From the NCBI GenBank assembly GCA_900546275.1, contig URCH01000005.1:7913-71912 (forward strand): a stretch of 64,000 nt of DNA, read 5' to 3'. This DNA is from an uncultured Mycoplasmatota bacterium (GTDB taxonomy: Bacteria > Bacillota_I > Bacilli_A > RF39 > UBA660). A program made the position numbers and the translations under genes. Shown one piece after another: positions 6,931 to 16,352 of this stretch (position 1 is the stretch's first letter; each line of letters opens with the position of its first letter). Below the pieces are notes generated by a model. That model was not told where the DNA came from. It was given only the letters and a program-made list of their open reading frames with translations, and did not search any database.

Positions 6931-8364
6931 ATGAATTTATTAGATGGAATAAAAAAGAATAACACCAGTGTTAGTATTAACGGTTCAAAATACTATGAGA
7001 CATCATATAATAGTAATCTAGATGTTTTTACAATGGTTACAAGATTTAATTATGAACCTAATGTAATTAAACTGTTTAACAATGCATTAGTAGAAAATGA
7101 AGAATTAGCACTTGCTAATTTATTATATATATTAGATATAAGAGAAGGAAAAGGTGAAAGACGTCTTTTCAAAATAATTTATAAATTTATATGCAATGAA
7201 TATCCTAATCAAGCATTACGCATTCTTCCATTTATAAGTGAACTTGGTCGTTATGATTATCTTCTTGTTGGAATAAATACAAAGATAGAAAATGAAACAA
7301 TTGAAGTAATTAAAAATCAATTAAATAATGATAAAACTAGTGATACACCATCACTATTAGCTAAATGGCTACCTTCAATTCGTACTCATAAAAAAAATAA
7401 TTCACTTGCAAAAAAATTAGTTAAGCTACTAAATATAAGTGAAAAAGAATATAGGAAACTTTTAGCGCAACTTAGATCAAAATTAAATATAATAGAAAAA
7501 AATTTAACAAATAAAGAATATGACAAAATTGAATTTTATAAAATTCCGGCAAAAGCTTTACTTAAGTATAATCAAGCTTATATAAAGAATATTAATGAAA
7601 GATATAGTAAGTATAAAGATGATGTTAAAAACAAAAAATCAAATATTAACACATCTGGATTATTTTCATATGAAATAGTAAAAAAAATATTATCAGAAAA
7701 AGATTATGATAATGAGATATATGATTTAATGTGGAAAAATCAAAAAGAAATACTTAAAAATAATAGTGAAAACTTGATAGTTGTAGCTGATACATCAGAA
7801 TCGATGTTTCAGTACGATTGTATTCCCTATTGTACATCTATAGGACTTGCTATATATATTTCAGAAAGAAATAAGGGCTTTTTTCAAAATAATTTTATAT
7901 CATTTTCAAGAAAACCAATATTACAACAAATTAAAGGTAATACTTTAGTGGAAAAAATACAGAATATTGAAACTATTAATGCTACAACTACCGATATTGA
8001 TAAAGTATTTGAATTGATTTTAACAATAGCACAAGAAAATAAACTAAAACAATCAGATTTACCAACAAAAATTTTAATAATTACAGACATGAATTTTAAC
8101 AAAGGTGTGTATTCTAAAAATAGTACAAATTTTGAAGGTTGGAAGCAAGCCTTTAAAGAAAATGGTTATAAATTACCAACAATCATATTTTGGAATGCTG
8201 GATGTGAGACAAAAGGTGTTCCTGTAACAAATTTAGATGATAATGTTATAATAGTTAGTGGATTTTCAACTAATATATTAGACAATCTTTTAACTATAGA
8301 AAAATATACACCGGAATATGCAATGTTAGATAAATTATCTAAATATTTAAAAATACTTAATTAA
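6931..8364 (+). CDS. DUF2828 protein: TROVE-like repeats plus vWA domain
   Basis: A 477-residue protein of the DUF2828 type. The N-terminal 250 residues are helical repeats resembling the TROVE/HEAT ring of the Ro60 RNA-binding autoantigen (ALANLLYILDIREGKGERRLF is the characteristic stretch). The C-terminal 190 residues form a von Willebrand A domain. Its metal site begins with DTSES at residues 287-291 (the DxSxS motif of a functional MIDAS) and continues with TTTDID and a TDMNF strand. Ro60-family rings hold misfolded or Y RNAs and deliver them to nucleases; DUF2828 members are little studied. A long structured leader precedes it and a small gene of unknown function follows after 18 bases. 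A clear AAGGAG site precedes the ATG. Cytoplasmic. Family assignment is confident, the RNA role is inferred. Confidence 0.85.
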   Translation: MNLLDGIKKNNTSVSINGSKYYETSYNSNLDVFTMVTRFNYEPNVIKLFNNALVENEELALANLLYILDIREGKGERRLFKIIYKFICNEYPNQALRILPFISELGRYDYLLVGINTKIENETIEVIKNQLNNDKTSDTPSLLAKWLPSIRTHKKNNSLAKKLVKLLNISEKEYRKLLAQLRSKLNIIEKNLTNKEYDKIEFYKIPAKALLKYNQAYIKNINERYSKYKDDVKNKKSNINTSGLFSYEIVKKILSEKDYDNEIYDLMWKNQKEILKNNSENLIVVADTSESMFQYDCIPYCTSIGLAIYISERNKGFFQNNFISFSRKPILQQIKGNTLVEKIQNIETINATTTDIDKVFELILTIAQENKLKQSDLPTKILIITDMNFNKGVYSKNSTNFEGWKQAFKENGYKLPTIIFWNAGCETKGVPVTNLDDNVIIVSGFSTNILDNLLTIEKYTPEYAMLDKLSKYLKILN

Positions 8365-8382
8365 AAAGAGGTTTTATAAAAA

Positions 8383-8853
8383 ATGCAACAAAAATTAAAA
8401 ATAAATGAATATATATTTGAAATAAAACAGAATGATATTCGTAATGCATATTTAGAATATTCATTTGAGAAAATACAATGTAGTAATTTTAAAGATGGTA
8501 AGAAGATAAACACAAATCTTATAGATTCAATTAATTTTCAAATAAGTGGAATAGATGAAAATAATAAGGAAGCATATTTATCCTTTTTAATAAAAACTAA
8601 TTTAAAAGAATTAAATAAATATACCAATAAACCTATTGATATTACAAATTATTTAGTAGAAGGTGAGTTAATTGTAAAAGAACCACCAGAAGATTTATTT
8701 GACTTTTTGGACTTTTATAGGTCTAAAAATACAATAGATGATATGTATAATCACATCTCTAATTTATATGTTTTTAAAATCTGTGAAAACAATTTTATAT
8801 TTAAGTTATCAATTCCAAATGAAATTTTTCTTTGGTTTAAAGTTAAATTCTAA
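8383..8853 (+). CDS. Uncharacterised 156-residue partner of the DUF2828 gene
   Basis: I do not recognise a family. The protein is soluble, acidic to neutral, with alternating beta strands and charged loops, no signal peptide, no membrane segment and no cysteine cluster. It follows the DUF2828 gene by 18 bases, has a weak AGAGG site and is followed by a terminator. The two genes therefore form a short operon, and the product is likely to work with the Ro60-like protein or its RNA. The coding potential is good: base composition matches its neighbours and the frame fills the space between the upstream gene and the terminator. Confidence 0.75.
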   Translation: MQQKLKINEYIFEIKQNDIRNAYLEYSFEKIQCSNFKDGKKINTNLIDSINFQISGIDENNKEAYLSFLIKTNLKELNKYTNKPIDITNYLVEGELIVKEPPEDLFDFLDFYRSKNTIDDMYNHISNLYVFKICENNFIFKLSIPNEIFLWFKVKF

Positions 8854-8877
8854 ACTACTAATTGAAGTAGTTTTTTT
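8852..8877 (+). terminator. Terminator of the DUF2828 operon
   Basis: AAACTACT (8852-8859) and AGTAGTTT (8866-8873) with a 6-nt loop and a T-run. It separates the DUF2828 pair from the five-gene operon starting at 8953. Confidence 0.85.
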
Positions 8878-8952
8878 GATATATATGTTATAATTATAAT
8901 GATAAAGTTATTTAAAATTTAATTATTAAATAGAAATATAGAGGAGTACAAA

Positions 8953-9840
8953 ATGATTTTAAATGTAAGTGGAAGAACAGATATAGTCGCACTTTATTCA
9001 AAGTGGTTCATGAATAGATATAAAGAAGGATTTGTTGATGTGAGAAATCCTTTTAATGAAAAATTAGTAAGTAGAATATACTTTAAAGATGTAGATTTAA
9101 TAATGTTTTGTACAAAAAATCCTATTCCCATTTTAAATGAAATAGAAAAAATAGACAAAAAAATATTGTTTCATGTAACATTAACTCCTTATAAAAATGA
9201 TATAGAACCTAACATACTTCCAAAAGGAAAAATAATAGAAGCAATAAAAAAATTATCAAGCATAATTGGAATAGATAATTTACAAGTTAGATATGATCCA
9301 ATATTTATAAGTGAAAAATATAATTTAGAATATCATATAAAGGCATTTGATAATCTTTGTACATTATTAAAAGGATATGTAAATAAAATAATAGTTTCTT
9401 TTTTAGATGATTATAAAAATGTAAGAAAAAATATGAAAATAATTAATTATAAACCTCTAACAGAATATGATTATGAAATGATAGGAAAAAACTTTAGTAA
9501 GAGTGCTAAAAAAAACGGAATGATAGTACAAACATGTTTTGAAGATAGAAATTTAGTAGAATATGGATTTACTAAAGGTGAATGTATTTCACATGAACTT
9601 GCATATAAATTAACAGGAAAAACTTATAAAAATTGGACTGCTAGAAAAGAAAAAAAATGTAATTGTGTAAAAATGGTTGATATTGGTGCATATAACACCT
9701 GCAAACATTTTTGTAAATATTGTTATGCAAATTATGATGAAAATCAAGTTATAGAAAATTATAAGTTACATGATCCTAATTCATCTTTATTGGTTGGAAA
9801 TTTAAAAAAAGATGATATAATTAAAATAAGAATAGTTTGA
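8953..9840 (+). CDS. DUF1848 family protein (radical-SAM-like, cysteine cluster)
   Basis: A 295-residue DUF1848 member. The start ILNVSGRTDIVALYSKWFMNR and the CTKNPIP segment are family hallmarks. The C-terminal part contains CNCVKMVDIGAYNTC followed by CKYCYANY (about residues 236-257), a cysteine set that suggests an iron-sulfur centre. The family is related to radical SAM/spore-photoproduct-lyase-type barrels, but the reaction is unknown. GAGG precedes the ATG. It is the first gene of an operon in which the next genes follow at 12, 9, -4 and 12 bases, including a second, canonical radical SAM enzyme. The two enzymes may act on a common substrate; this is inference. Confidence 0.85.
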   Translation: MILNVSGRTDIVALYSKWFMNRYKEGFVDVRNPFNEKLVSRIYFKDVDLIMFCTKNPIPILNEIEKIDKKILFHVTLTPYKNDIEPNILPKGKIIEAIKKLSSIIGIDNLQVRYDPIFISEKYNLEYHIKAFDNLCTLLKGYVNKIIVSFLDDYKNVRKNMKIINYKPLTEYDYEMIGKNFSKSAKKNGMIVQTCFEDRNLVEYGFTKGECISHELAYKLTGKTYKNWTARKEKKCNCVKMVDIGAYNTCKHFCKYCYANYDENQVIENYKLHDPNSSLLVGNLKKDDIIKIRIV

Positions 9841-9852
9841 GAGGTCGTATTT

Positions 9853-11727
9853 ATGAAAAAAATTTTATTATTAACATTATTAATGTTACCACTTCAAGTT
9901 TTTGCAAGCACAGGTTCTGTATCTGAAGCAATAATGATTCAGTTATTCACTACAATACATATGTCAATATTTGTTTTATTCCCACTTGCTAATATGCTAA
10001 GTGAAGAAGGTGAATTAAAAAGTTTATTTATTAAATTATTTGTAACTAGAGCAGTAATATTATTAGTTTTTGATTTATTTATACCTGACGTTATGTTGTC
10101 AATTGATTTTTTTGCAATCTTTATTGGTGCATTTATCGTTGTGCCTATATGTGCAGTAATAACAAAAAAATCCCCATTTAAATTAAAAACTAAACCTGTT
10201 CAAAACTCTATTAATGTAATTAAAAAATGTCAAAATTGTGGAGCTACATTAAATACAGATGATAAGTTTTGTGCAAGTTGTGGAACAAAAATAGAAGAAG
10301 TTTTAATTCAAAGTGTTAAAACACAATATGATAGTGTCTTTGATTTAAATGAAACTGCCATGGTAGAAGAATTTATTGATAGAGAATTAAAAAAAGCAGA
10401 TATAGATAGAAATACAAAATTAATTCCAAGAGAAGTATTAAAAAAGAAAAAAATTTTAAATGTTATATTTTCTATATTATTGTTTATTTATATTTCACTA
10501 ATATTCTTTCATTTAACAATGGCTATATATGTAATAGGGGCAATTATATTATTTATATTTTTTAAAGTTTCAAGAAAATATAATTTGATGACATATTTAA
10601 AAAAACAACTAAAATCAAGACCTAGTGAAAAAGTATCAAATATAGTTATGAATACTAAATCTCAATTAGTAGAAAACAATACTAAATATATTACACTTTC
10701 AGTCATGTTTTTAGCTCTTATAATTCCACTTATTATTTTCATGAATCCAAGAGTATTTTATGAAAAAATTGACAATGGATATGCAGTAAGATTTTATACT
10801 TTTGGATTAACTAATTTTAAAACCGTTACTATACCAAGTACATATAAGGGTGAAAATGTTGTAGCATTAAGAGGAAATACATTTTCAAATATGCCATTTT
10901 TAGAAGAAGTAACACTTCCTGATACAATTACAGAAATAAGAGGTCGAGCATTCAAAAATGATAAAAAATTAACTAAAATTAATATTCCAAAAAACTTAGA
11001 ATATTTAGGTGGAGGAGCATTCTATAATTGTACTTCACTAAAAACTATAGAATTACCAAACTCTTTAACATATATGGGAGGAGAAACTTTTTATAATGCA
11101 ACATCATTAGAAAGCATTAAATTATCAAATAATTTAACTGAAATAAGAGGAAACACATTTGAAGAATGTAGTTCATTAGAATCAATAACAATTCCAGATA
11201 GTGTTACTAGAATTGGTGGTCATGCATTTTATGGAAATACATCACTTAAAACTGTTACTTTAACAGAAAATAGTAAGTTAAAAGAAATAGGATCTTCTGC
11301 ATTTAGAATGTGTTCAAATTTGGATGAAATAACACTTCCTAAAGAAACTTCTGTAAATAGTCGAGCATTTAAAGAAAGCCCTACTGTAGTAAGGAGGTTT
11401 GGAGAAAATACTTTAACCAATACATCAAATAATAAATATAAATATGATACATATAGATATATAAAGTTAAATCAAGAAATTACAATAGACCCCTATCAAT
11501 CAGATTCCAAATCATCTAGTTTTAGTATAGAACTTGCTAATGTTTTAGAACAAGGAAATTCAAATTCTTTTAATTTAATATATAAAGACGCTGATGGAAC
11601 TGTTAATTTTATGTTAACAAAAGATGCACCTTATCAAGAAATTAATAAAAATGTAGCCGTTGAAATACCTTCAAGTTATATTTTTAATAGAACAGATAGT
11701 GTTTCTTTAAATGTATATTATAATTAG
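9853..11727 (+). CDS. Membrane protein with zinc ribbon and BspA-type leucine-rich repeats
   Basis: A 624-residue protein. An N-terminal signal-like helix (ILLLTLLMLPLQVFA) is followed by two or three more membrane helices (to about residue 112). A zinc ribbon (CQNCGATLNTDDKFCASCG, about residues 126-144) comes next. A helical linker and membrane helices near 205-240 and 280-300 follow. The last part is outer-facing: LRR_5/BspA-type repeats from about 315 to 515 (ITEIRGRAF, LEYLGGGAF and SVTRIGGHAF mark successive turns), then a beta-rich tail of 100 residues. BspA repeats usually bind proteins or host matrix. The cytoplasmic zinc ribbon has the same CxNCGxxxN pattern as the last gene of the operon. 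Odd combination; function unknown. Confidence 0.8.
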   Translation: MKKILLLTLLMLPLQVFASTGSVSEAIMIQLFTTIHMSIFVLFPLANMLSEEGELKSLFIKLFVTRAVILLVFDLFIPDVMLSIDFFAIFIGAFIVVPICAVITKKSPFKLKTKPVQNSINVIKKCQNCGATLNTDDKFCASCGTKIEEVLIQSVKTQYDSVFDLNETAMVEEFIDRELKKADIDRNTKLIPREVLKKKKILNVIFSILLFIYISLIFFHLTMAIYVIGAIILFIFFKVSRKYNLMTYLKKQLKSRPSEKVSNIVMNTKSQLVENNTKYITLSVMFLALIIPLIIFMNPRVFYEKIDNGYAVRFYTFGLTNFKTVTIPSTYKGENVVALRGNTFSNMPFLEEVTLPDTITEIRGRAFKNDKKLTKINIPKNLEYLGGGAFYNCTSLKTIELPNSLTYMGGETFYNATSLESIKLSNNLTEIRGNTFEECSSLESITIPDSVTRIGGHAFYGNTSLKTVTLTENSKLKEIGSSAFRMCSNLDEITLPKETSVNSRAFKESPTVVRRFGENTLTNTSNNKYKYDTYRYIKLNQEITIDPYQSDSKSSSFSIELANVLEQGNSNSFNLIYKDADGTVNFMLTKDAPYQEINKNVAVEIPSSYIFNRTDSVSLNVYYN

Positions 11728-11736
11728 AGGTTAAAC

Positions 11737-13479
11737 ATGGAAAATAAGTATATACATTTATTATATGTTCCAACAATGGCTTGTAATATGGGGTGCAAAT
11801 ACTGTTATTTAGAAGAGAATACCAAAGATGAAAAAACAAAATATAAGCCACTTGAAACTTTAGAATATGCAATAGAAAAATTTAGACAAAATAATGTTAT
11901 TCCTTTTAATATTTCACTTCATGGTGGAGAAGTAACAACCCTTTCAAAAAAAGATTTTCATGATATTATAGAGTATATTAGTAATTACTATAATAAAAAT
12001 AGAGAAATTATAACAAACGCAGGATTTAAAGTTGGAACACCACACATAAAAACAAATCTATATGATTTAGAAAAACATATAGACACAATAAAAGAATTTA
12101 ACGTATCTATATCAGGAAGTTTAGATTTACCACTCTTTCTTCATGATAAATATAGAGTCACAAAAGGTAATAAAAAAACACTAGATAAAATATTTAAAAA
12201 CATAGAACTAATGAAAAATATTCCAAATAAGAAAAAAGTTTCTTCTACTATTTTTAAGGAACATTATAATCATATTGAAGAAATAATAAAAGATATCAAA
12301 TATTTAAATGAAAATACATGTTTAGATATGAATGATTTCAATTTTATGATAGGATTTGATTATAATTCAAATGGAATATTACATCATATAACAGAAGAAG
12401 AACAAGTTGATTTTTATAAAAGAATGCATAAAGAATTTGATGGAACCGATTTAACAGTTGGAGTAAATGGCCCATGGTTTGATGAATTTGGGCCAGGCTA
12501 CTGTACTAATTGTGATAATTGCGGAGAAAAATTTTTCTTACTTGAAAAAAATGGGGATATATATTCATGTGTAAGAGGTCAAAAAAATAAAGATTACTAT
12601 TATGGGAATATATATGAAAATAGTGTAGAAGAAATATTAAATACTGCCCAAAAGAAAATATTTTTAAACCATAATAAAATGCCATTAGCAGAAGAATGCA
12701 CAAAATGTGGATATTTGTACCTATGTAAAACTGGTTGTCCATTTGTAAAAAATACATACAATACAAATAAAAGTTATACTTGTAAATTACAACAACAATT
12801 ATATAAGGATAGAAACTATAATATAGATGAATACAATGATGAATTTGTATACCAATATTTGATTAAAATGAGAGCACAAGATAATAGTAAATATATACCT
12901 AAAAGAAATAATGATTATAATCAATTAGAAGAAATTATTAAACAAGATAAAAAATTAAAATATATATACGATGACAATGTATTTATTTTAAAAGTAGATG
13001 ATATAGAATACAAGCTATCATCACAAATAATAAAAAAAGTAAGAGACTTTATATATATAACACCAGAAAGCAAAATTAAAATATATATGAAAAAACATAT
13101 GATTAATGAAGAATGTGATTATCCGGAAAATAACTCATTATATATAATGTTATTAAGTGGTGATTTAGTAACATATGGAGATGAACAAAGAACAAAACAA
13201 AGGCATGTATTTACTCATCAAGTATATAAAGGTGTTTTAGATAATACAAAAACAGATAAAGAAGATTATTATGAATATGATATAACTTCATTAATAAATG
13301 AATATAAACATTCTTTAACATTTGATATGCCTAACAACATATTTTTTACAACATCTTCATTAAGAGATTACCATTATATAAAACAAAAAAATAATGCGTA
13401 TTATCACATTCAAGCAATAAATTTGCCATTCCAAAATATAGAATTTTATTATATTGATAAGGAGGAAATAAAAAAATGA
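11737..13479 (+). CDS. Radical SAM/SPASM peptide-modifying enzyme
   Basis: A 580-residue radical SAM enzyme. The cluster-binding motif CNMGCKYC (Cys16, Cys20, Cys23) follows an N-terminal strand. SLHGGEVT is the usual GGE glycine motif. A SPASM region with two groups of cysteines (CTNCDNCG and CTKCGYLYLCKTGCPF, about residues 250-345) would hold auxiliary Fe-S clusters. SPASM enzymes of this size modify peptides or proteins. The last 190 residues extend beyond the core, look beta-rich and have no name I know; they may be a substrate-binding module. The stop codon overlaps the start of the next gene (ATGA), tying the enzyme to the small polyasparagine protein. That protein is the obvious candidate substrate, although only the gene order supports this. 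Confidence 0.88.
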   Translation: MENKYIHLLYVPTMACNMGCKYCYLEENTKDEKTKYKPLETLEYAIEKFRQNNVIPFNISLHGGEVTTLSKKDFHDIIEYISNYYNKNREIITNAGFKVGTPHIKTNLYDLEKHIDTIKEFNVSISGSLDLPLFLHDKYRVTKGNKKTLDKIFKNIELMKNIPNKKKVSSTIFKEHYNHIEEIIKDIKYLNENTCLDMNDFNFMIGFDYNSNGILHHITEEEQVDFYKRMHKEFDGTDLTVGVNGPWFDEFGPGYCTNCDNCGEKFFLLEKNGDIYSCVRGQKNKDYYYGNIYENSVEEILNTAQKKIFLNHNKMPLAEECTKCGYLYLCKTGCPFVKNTYNTNKSYTCKLQQQLYKDRNYNIDEYNDEFVYQYLIKMRAQDNSKYIPKRNNDYNQLEEIIKQDKKLKYIYDDNVFILKVDDIEYKLSSQIIKKVRDFIYITPESKIKIYMKKHMINEECDYPENNSLYIMLLSGDLVTYGDEQRTKQRHVFTHQVYKGVLDNTKTDKEDYYEYDITSLINEYKHSLTFDMPNNIFFTTSSLRDYHYIKQKNNAYYHIQAINLPFQNIEFYYIDKEEIKK

Positions 13480-13829
13480 ACAAAGAACCAGACACATATG
13501 AAGAAATAATCAGAAAAAAAAGATGCATAGATTTAGCTAAATATTATTCTTTAACTGATGATAATTTAGAGAAAGTTTATTCCTTTTTAGAACAAAATCC
13601 AAAAGGAAGAGTAATAGGTGGAAAAAACAATATAACTTTAAAAATAGGATTAAAAGTACTAGAAGTTATTCCATCATATATTACCAATTCTGCAATAGAT
13701 GGGTTAGTTATGAGCAATGATTTTTTTAGGACAATTGATCATTATGTACCATCATCTAGTTCTTATTCAAGCGGAGGATCTTCATCTAATAATAACAACA
13801 ATAACAATAATAATAACAATAATAATTAA
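13476..13829 (+). CDS. Small protein with Ser/Gly/polyasparagine tail, candidate rSAM substrate
   Basis: A 117-residue protein overlapping the radical SAM gene by four bases, preceded by AAGGAGG. Residues 1-85 are a charged helical leader-like domain (MNKEPDTYEEIIRKKRCIDL). The tail is low complexity: SSSSYSSGGSSS followed by thirteen asparagines ending at the C-terminus (13788-13826). The asparagine codons mix AAT and AAC, so the run is not a pure homocodon slip tract and its length may be selected. A leader plus simple-repeat core translationally coupled to a SPASM enzyme is the usual architecture of a ribosomally made, post-translationally modified peptide. There is one Cys, in the leader. 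No known peptide family was recognised. Alternative: a simple scaffold or linker protein. Confidence 0.75.
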   Translation: MNKEPDTYEEIIRKKRCIDLAKYYSLTDDNLEKVYSFLEQNPKGRVIGGKNNITLKIGLKVLEVIPSYITNSAIDGLVMSNDFFRTIDHYVPSSSSYSSGGSSSNNNNNNNNNNNNN

Positions 13830-13841
13830 TAGGAGAAAAAT

Positions 13842-14855
13842 ATGTCATTGATATCTGATAACTTTCATAACAAAAAATTAAAAGATTATGGAATAAATAT
13901 AAAAACAAAATACATAGTAGGAAATAAAATATTAGAACGCAACACAGATAATTCTATAAATGATGATATTATAAATGGTATAAGATGTGAAAAACAATAT
14001 TATTTAAAAAATAAATTAATTCATAAAGAAAATCTATTTGACTCAAGAATAGAATATACATTTATTTCTAAAGAACTTGAAACTACAAATTACAAATGTA
14101 AAAACTGTGGATTTGAATCAAACATAAAAGAGTTTGAAAATGGATGTCCATATTGTAGAACTTATTATAATATTGATTATATAGATAAAGATTTAGGAAG
14201 TAAATATCATTATGATAAAGTTTTAAGAAGCAATATTTATAGAATAGTAACTGGAATAGTTGATTTAATAATAAGTATTATTATTAGTTACATATATATA
14301 AAAACAACATCTAGAACATTTAATAATTATGATATATCAAAAATAGTTGTATCTAGTTTAATAATCTCCTTAGTTTTATACTATCTTTTTTACATTATAG
14401 ATGCATATATCATTTTAACTCCAATAAAAATATATAAAAATAAACAAAATGAAAAGCAAATTAAATTTTGGAATAAAACAAAAATAGATAAAAAGAAATT
14501 TTTTAATAACTTAAATTATGAAGTAAGAAAGTATTATTATAGTAAAAGTAATATAATTGATTATGACATCTTAGATTATGTTAATTTTAAAGATTACATT
14601 AAAAATAATCTAAACTATATAGAAGTATGTGCAGATGTAAGAATTATATATTTTGAAAACAATAAAATAAAATCTAAAATTGTTAAAGATAACTATATTA
14701 TGAGGCATAATGAAAATGGAGTTTTAGAATTAAATAACAAAGTTAATATGATAAAATGTCAAAACTGTGGAGCCTCTATAAATGCAATAGATAAAGTTTG
14801 TAAATATTGTCATACAGAAATAAAATATTTACAAGAATGGATATTAGAACGTTAA
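13842..14855 (+). CDS. Membrane protein with two zinc ribbons
   Basis: A 337-residue protein. Near residues 86-104 lies a zinc ribbon (CKNCGFESNIKEFENGCPYC). Two membrane helices follow at about 135-160 and 172-195, then a long lysine- and tyrosine-rich soluble segment. A second zinc ribbon closes the chain (CQNCGASINAIDKVCKYC). No signal peptide. The second ribbon is very like the one in the leucine-rich-repeat protein two genes upstream, so the two proteins probably share a partner or assemble together at the membrane. Last gene of the five-gene operon; AGGAG precedes the ATG and a terminator follows. No family name recognised. Confidence 0.75.
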   Translation: MSLISDNFHNKKLKDYGINIKTKYIVGNKILERNTDNSINDDIINGIRCEKQYYLKNKLIHKENLFDSRIEYTFISKELETTNYKCKNCGFESNIKEFENGCPYCRTYYNIDYIDKDLGSKYHYDKVLRSNIYRIVTGIVDLIISIIISYIYIKTTSRTFNNYDISKIVVSSLIISLVLYYLFYIIDAYIILTPIKIYKNKQNEKQIKFWNKTKIDKKKFFNNLNYEVRKYYYSKSNIIDYDILDYVNFKDYIKNNLNYIEVCADVRIIYFENNKIKSKIVKDNYIMRHNENGVLELNNKVNMIKCQNCGASINAIDKVCKYCHTEIKYLQEWILER

Positions 14856-14856
14856 A

Positions 14857-14880
14857 ATAAACTTAAAAAGTTTGTTTTTT
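14857..14880 (+). terminator. Terminator of the radical SAM operon
   Basis: AAACTT (14859-14864) and AAGTTT (14868-14873) with flanking A and T runs. AT-only outer pairing makes it weak but the T-run is good. The 180 bases from here to the insertion sequence contain no supportable gene. Confidence 0.6.
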
Positions 14881-15054
14881 CTTTACACTTTTTTATAATT
14901 AAAATATTTATAAAAATCAATAAAGTATTGATTTTAAAATAAAAAAGGTAATACTTTTAAAAAATAATGAATAATTTAGCATTTAAAACTTTACATTAGT
15001 CTTATTTACTAAAATTATATATTATAAATAAAAAATATTATTAATTAAAAAGTC

Positions 15055-16270
15055 AAGTGCAACAAACGAATAATTAAATGGTATTCACAACTTCTTGTAA
15101 TTTATAAATTTTATTAATAATAGATTTATCATTAAACTCTTCTAGAACAGCTTCTAGAGGAGTTTTATAATTTAAACTTTTTCTAGGATAATTATTCATC
15201 CAATTAGCGATGTTATTTATATCTTCGCAGGAATAGTTTTCTATTAAAGTTTTTTTAGGAATAAAATATCTAATCATACTATTTTGTTTTTCGTTAGTTC
15301 CTTTTTCTCCAGAACAATAAGGATGACAAAAATATATTTGTGTTTTTGAATCTTTTATTATTCCTAAAAAGTCAGAAAATTCTGAACCATTGTCTGTAGA
15401 AAATGATTTAAATATTTTATTGTAATGTTTTTTCATGAATGATTTAATTTGGTTAATTTTATTAACTACATTTTCAGAAGTTTTAGAAGAAATTTTAAAA
15501 ATAATTTCAAATTTTGTTTTTCTTTCTGTAATGGTTAGAAGACATTCATGCTTGCCACGGCTAGTACCAATTACAGTATCGATTTCAAAGTGACCAAAAG
15601 TGGAACGATTATTAATTTCTTCAGGCCTATTTTCGATACTATAAGGTATTTTACTAATAGGAAGAGAATTTTTATCTTTATATTTATATTCAGGTTTATA
15701 TTTCATTCTTCTTGTATCCTCAAGTTTAACGTTTATAATACCATATCTAATAGCGTTATAAATAGTAGGAACAGTAATTTCACAGAAACCATCTTTTTTA
15801 AAATAATTATGAACTTGCATATAACCAACAATTACATCAGGAGCCCATTTATCCATTTTAATTTTATCTTCAATATATTTAGCCATTTTAGTATATTTAC
15901 GTAGCTTATATTCACCTTTAGATAAACCACGTTTAAATAAATAATTTATAAGGTTTTTCGATAGTTCTACCAGATCTAACCATAAATCGATAAGATTTTC
16001 TGTTCTTAAGTTCTCTAGAAATAGTAGAACGATGAACGCCAAGATAGTTAGCTATATAAGTATTATTAAATAAACGTTTACCATTTCCGTCCTTTTGTTC
16101 TATTAAAGCTTGAATAGTAGCTCTATCTTTTTCTGTTAAATGATGGTATTGATTTTCTTTCTTTTTTAGTGTATTATTTGTGTCAGACATATGAATTTTC
16201 CTTTCTGTTTGTTGCGAATAGATATTATAGATTATTCATATGTCTTTTTCAATGCAACTTTGTTGCACTT
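15055..16270. mobile_element. IS30-family insertion sequence, about 1.2 kb
   Basis: Terminal inverted repeats are visible: AAGTGCAACAAA at 15055-15066 and its complement TTTGTTGCACTT at 16259-16270. Together they enclose one IS30-type transposase on the minus strand. The right end reads a little further into similar sequence (GTT). I cannot identify a target duplication with confidence; IS30-family duplications are only 2-3 bp. The element sits between two transcription units (the radical SAM operon and the gene at 16353), so no gene appears interrupted. Confidence 0.8.
15074..16190 (-). pseudogene. IS30-family transposase, frameshifted
   Basis: The first frame (16190-15933, 85 residues) holds the helix-turn-helix of IS30 transposases (HHLTEKDRATIQALIEQ and YLGVHRSTISRELKNR) and runs into a stop. 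The second frame (reading from about 15960 to 15074) continues the same protein, beginning at YLFKRGLSKGEYKLRKY and carrying the DDE catalytic domain: FGHFEIDTVIG, STDNGSEF, and the Glu in GEKGTNEKQN. Joining them needs a one-base shift near 15945-15960, and some residues seem to be missing there compared with intact relatives. No slippery heptamer is present at that spot, so a disabling mutation is more likely than programmed frameshifting. The element is probably immobile unless helped by an intact copy. Confidence 0.8.
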
Positions 16271-16352
16271 CAAATTTAAAATAACATTTATAAAAAATCT
16301 ATCTAATAATTTTTATTTGTGATATAATTAAATTCAAGGTAGGTAATGTTGT

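Noticed and set aside
15930..15965. Programmed frameshift in the IS30 transposase
   Set aside because: No A-AAA-AAC-type slippery heptamer; only five A occur in a row and residues appear to be missing at the junction, so mutation is more likely.
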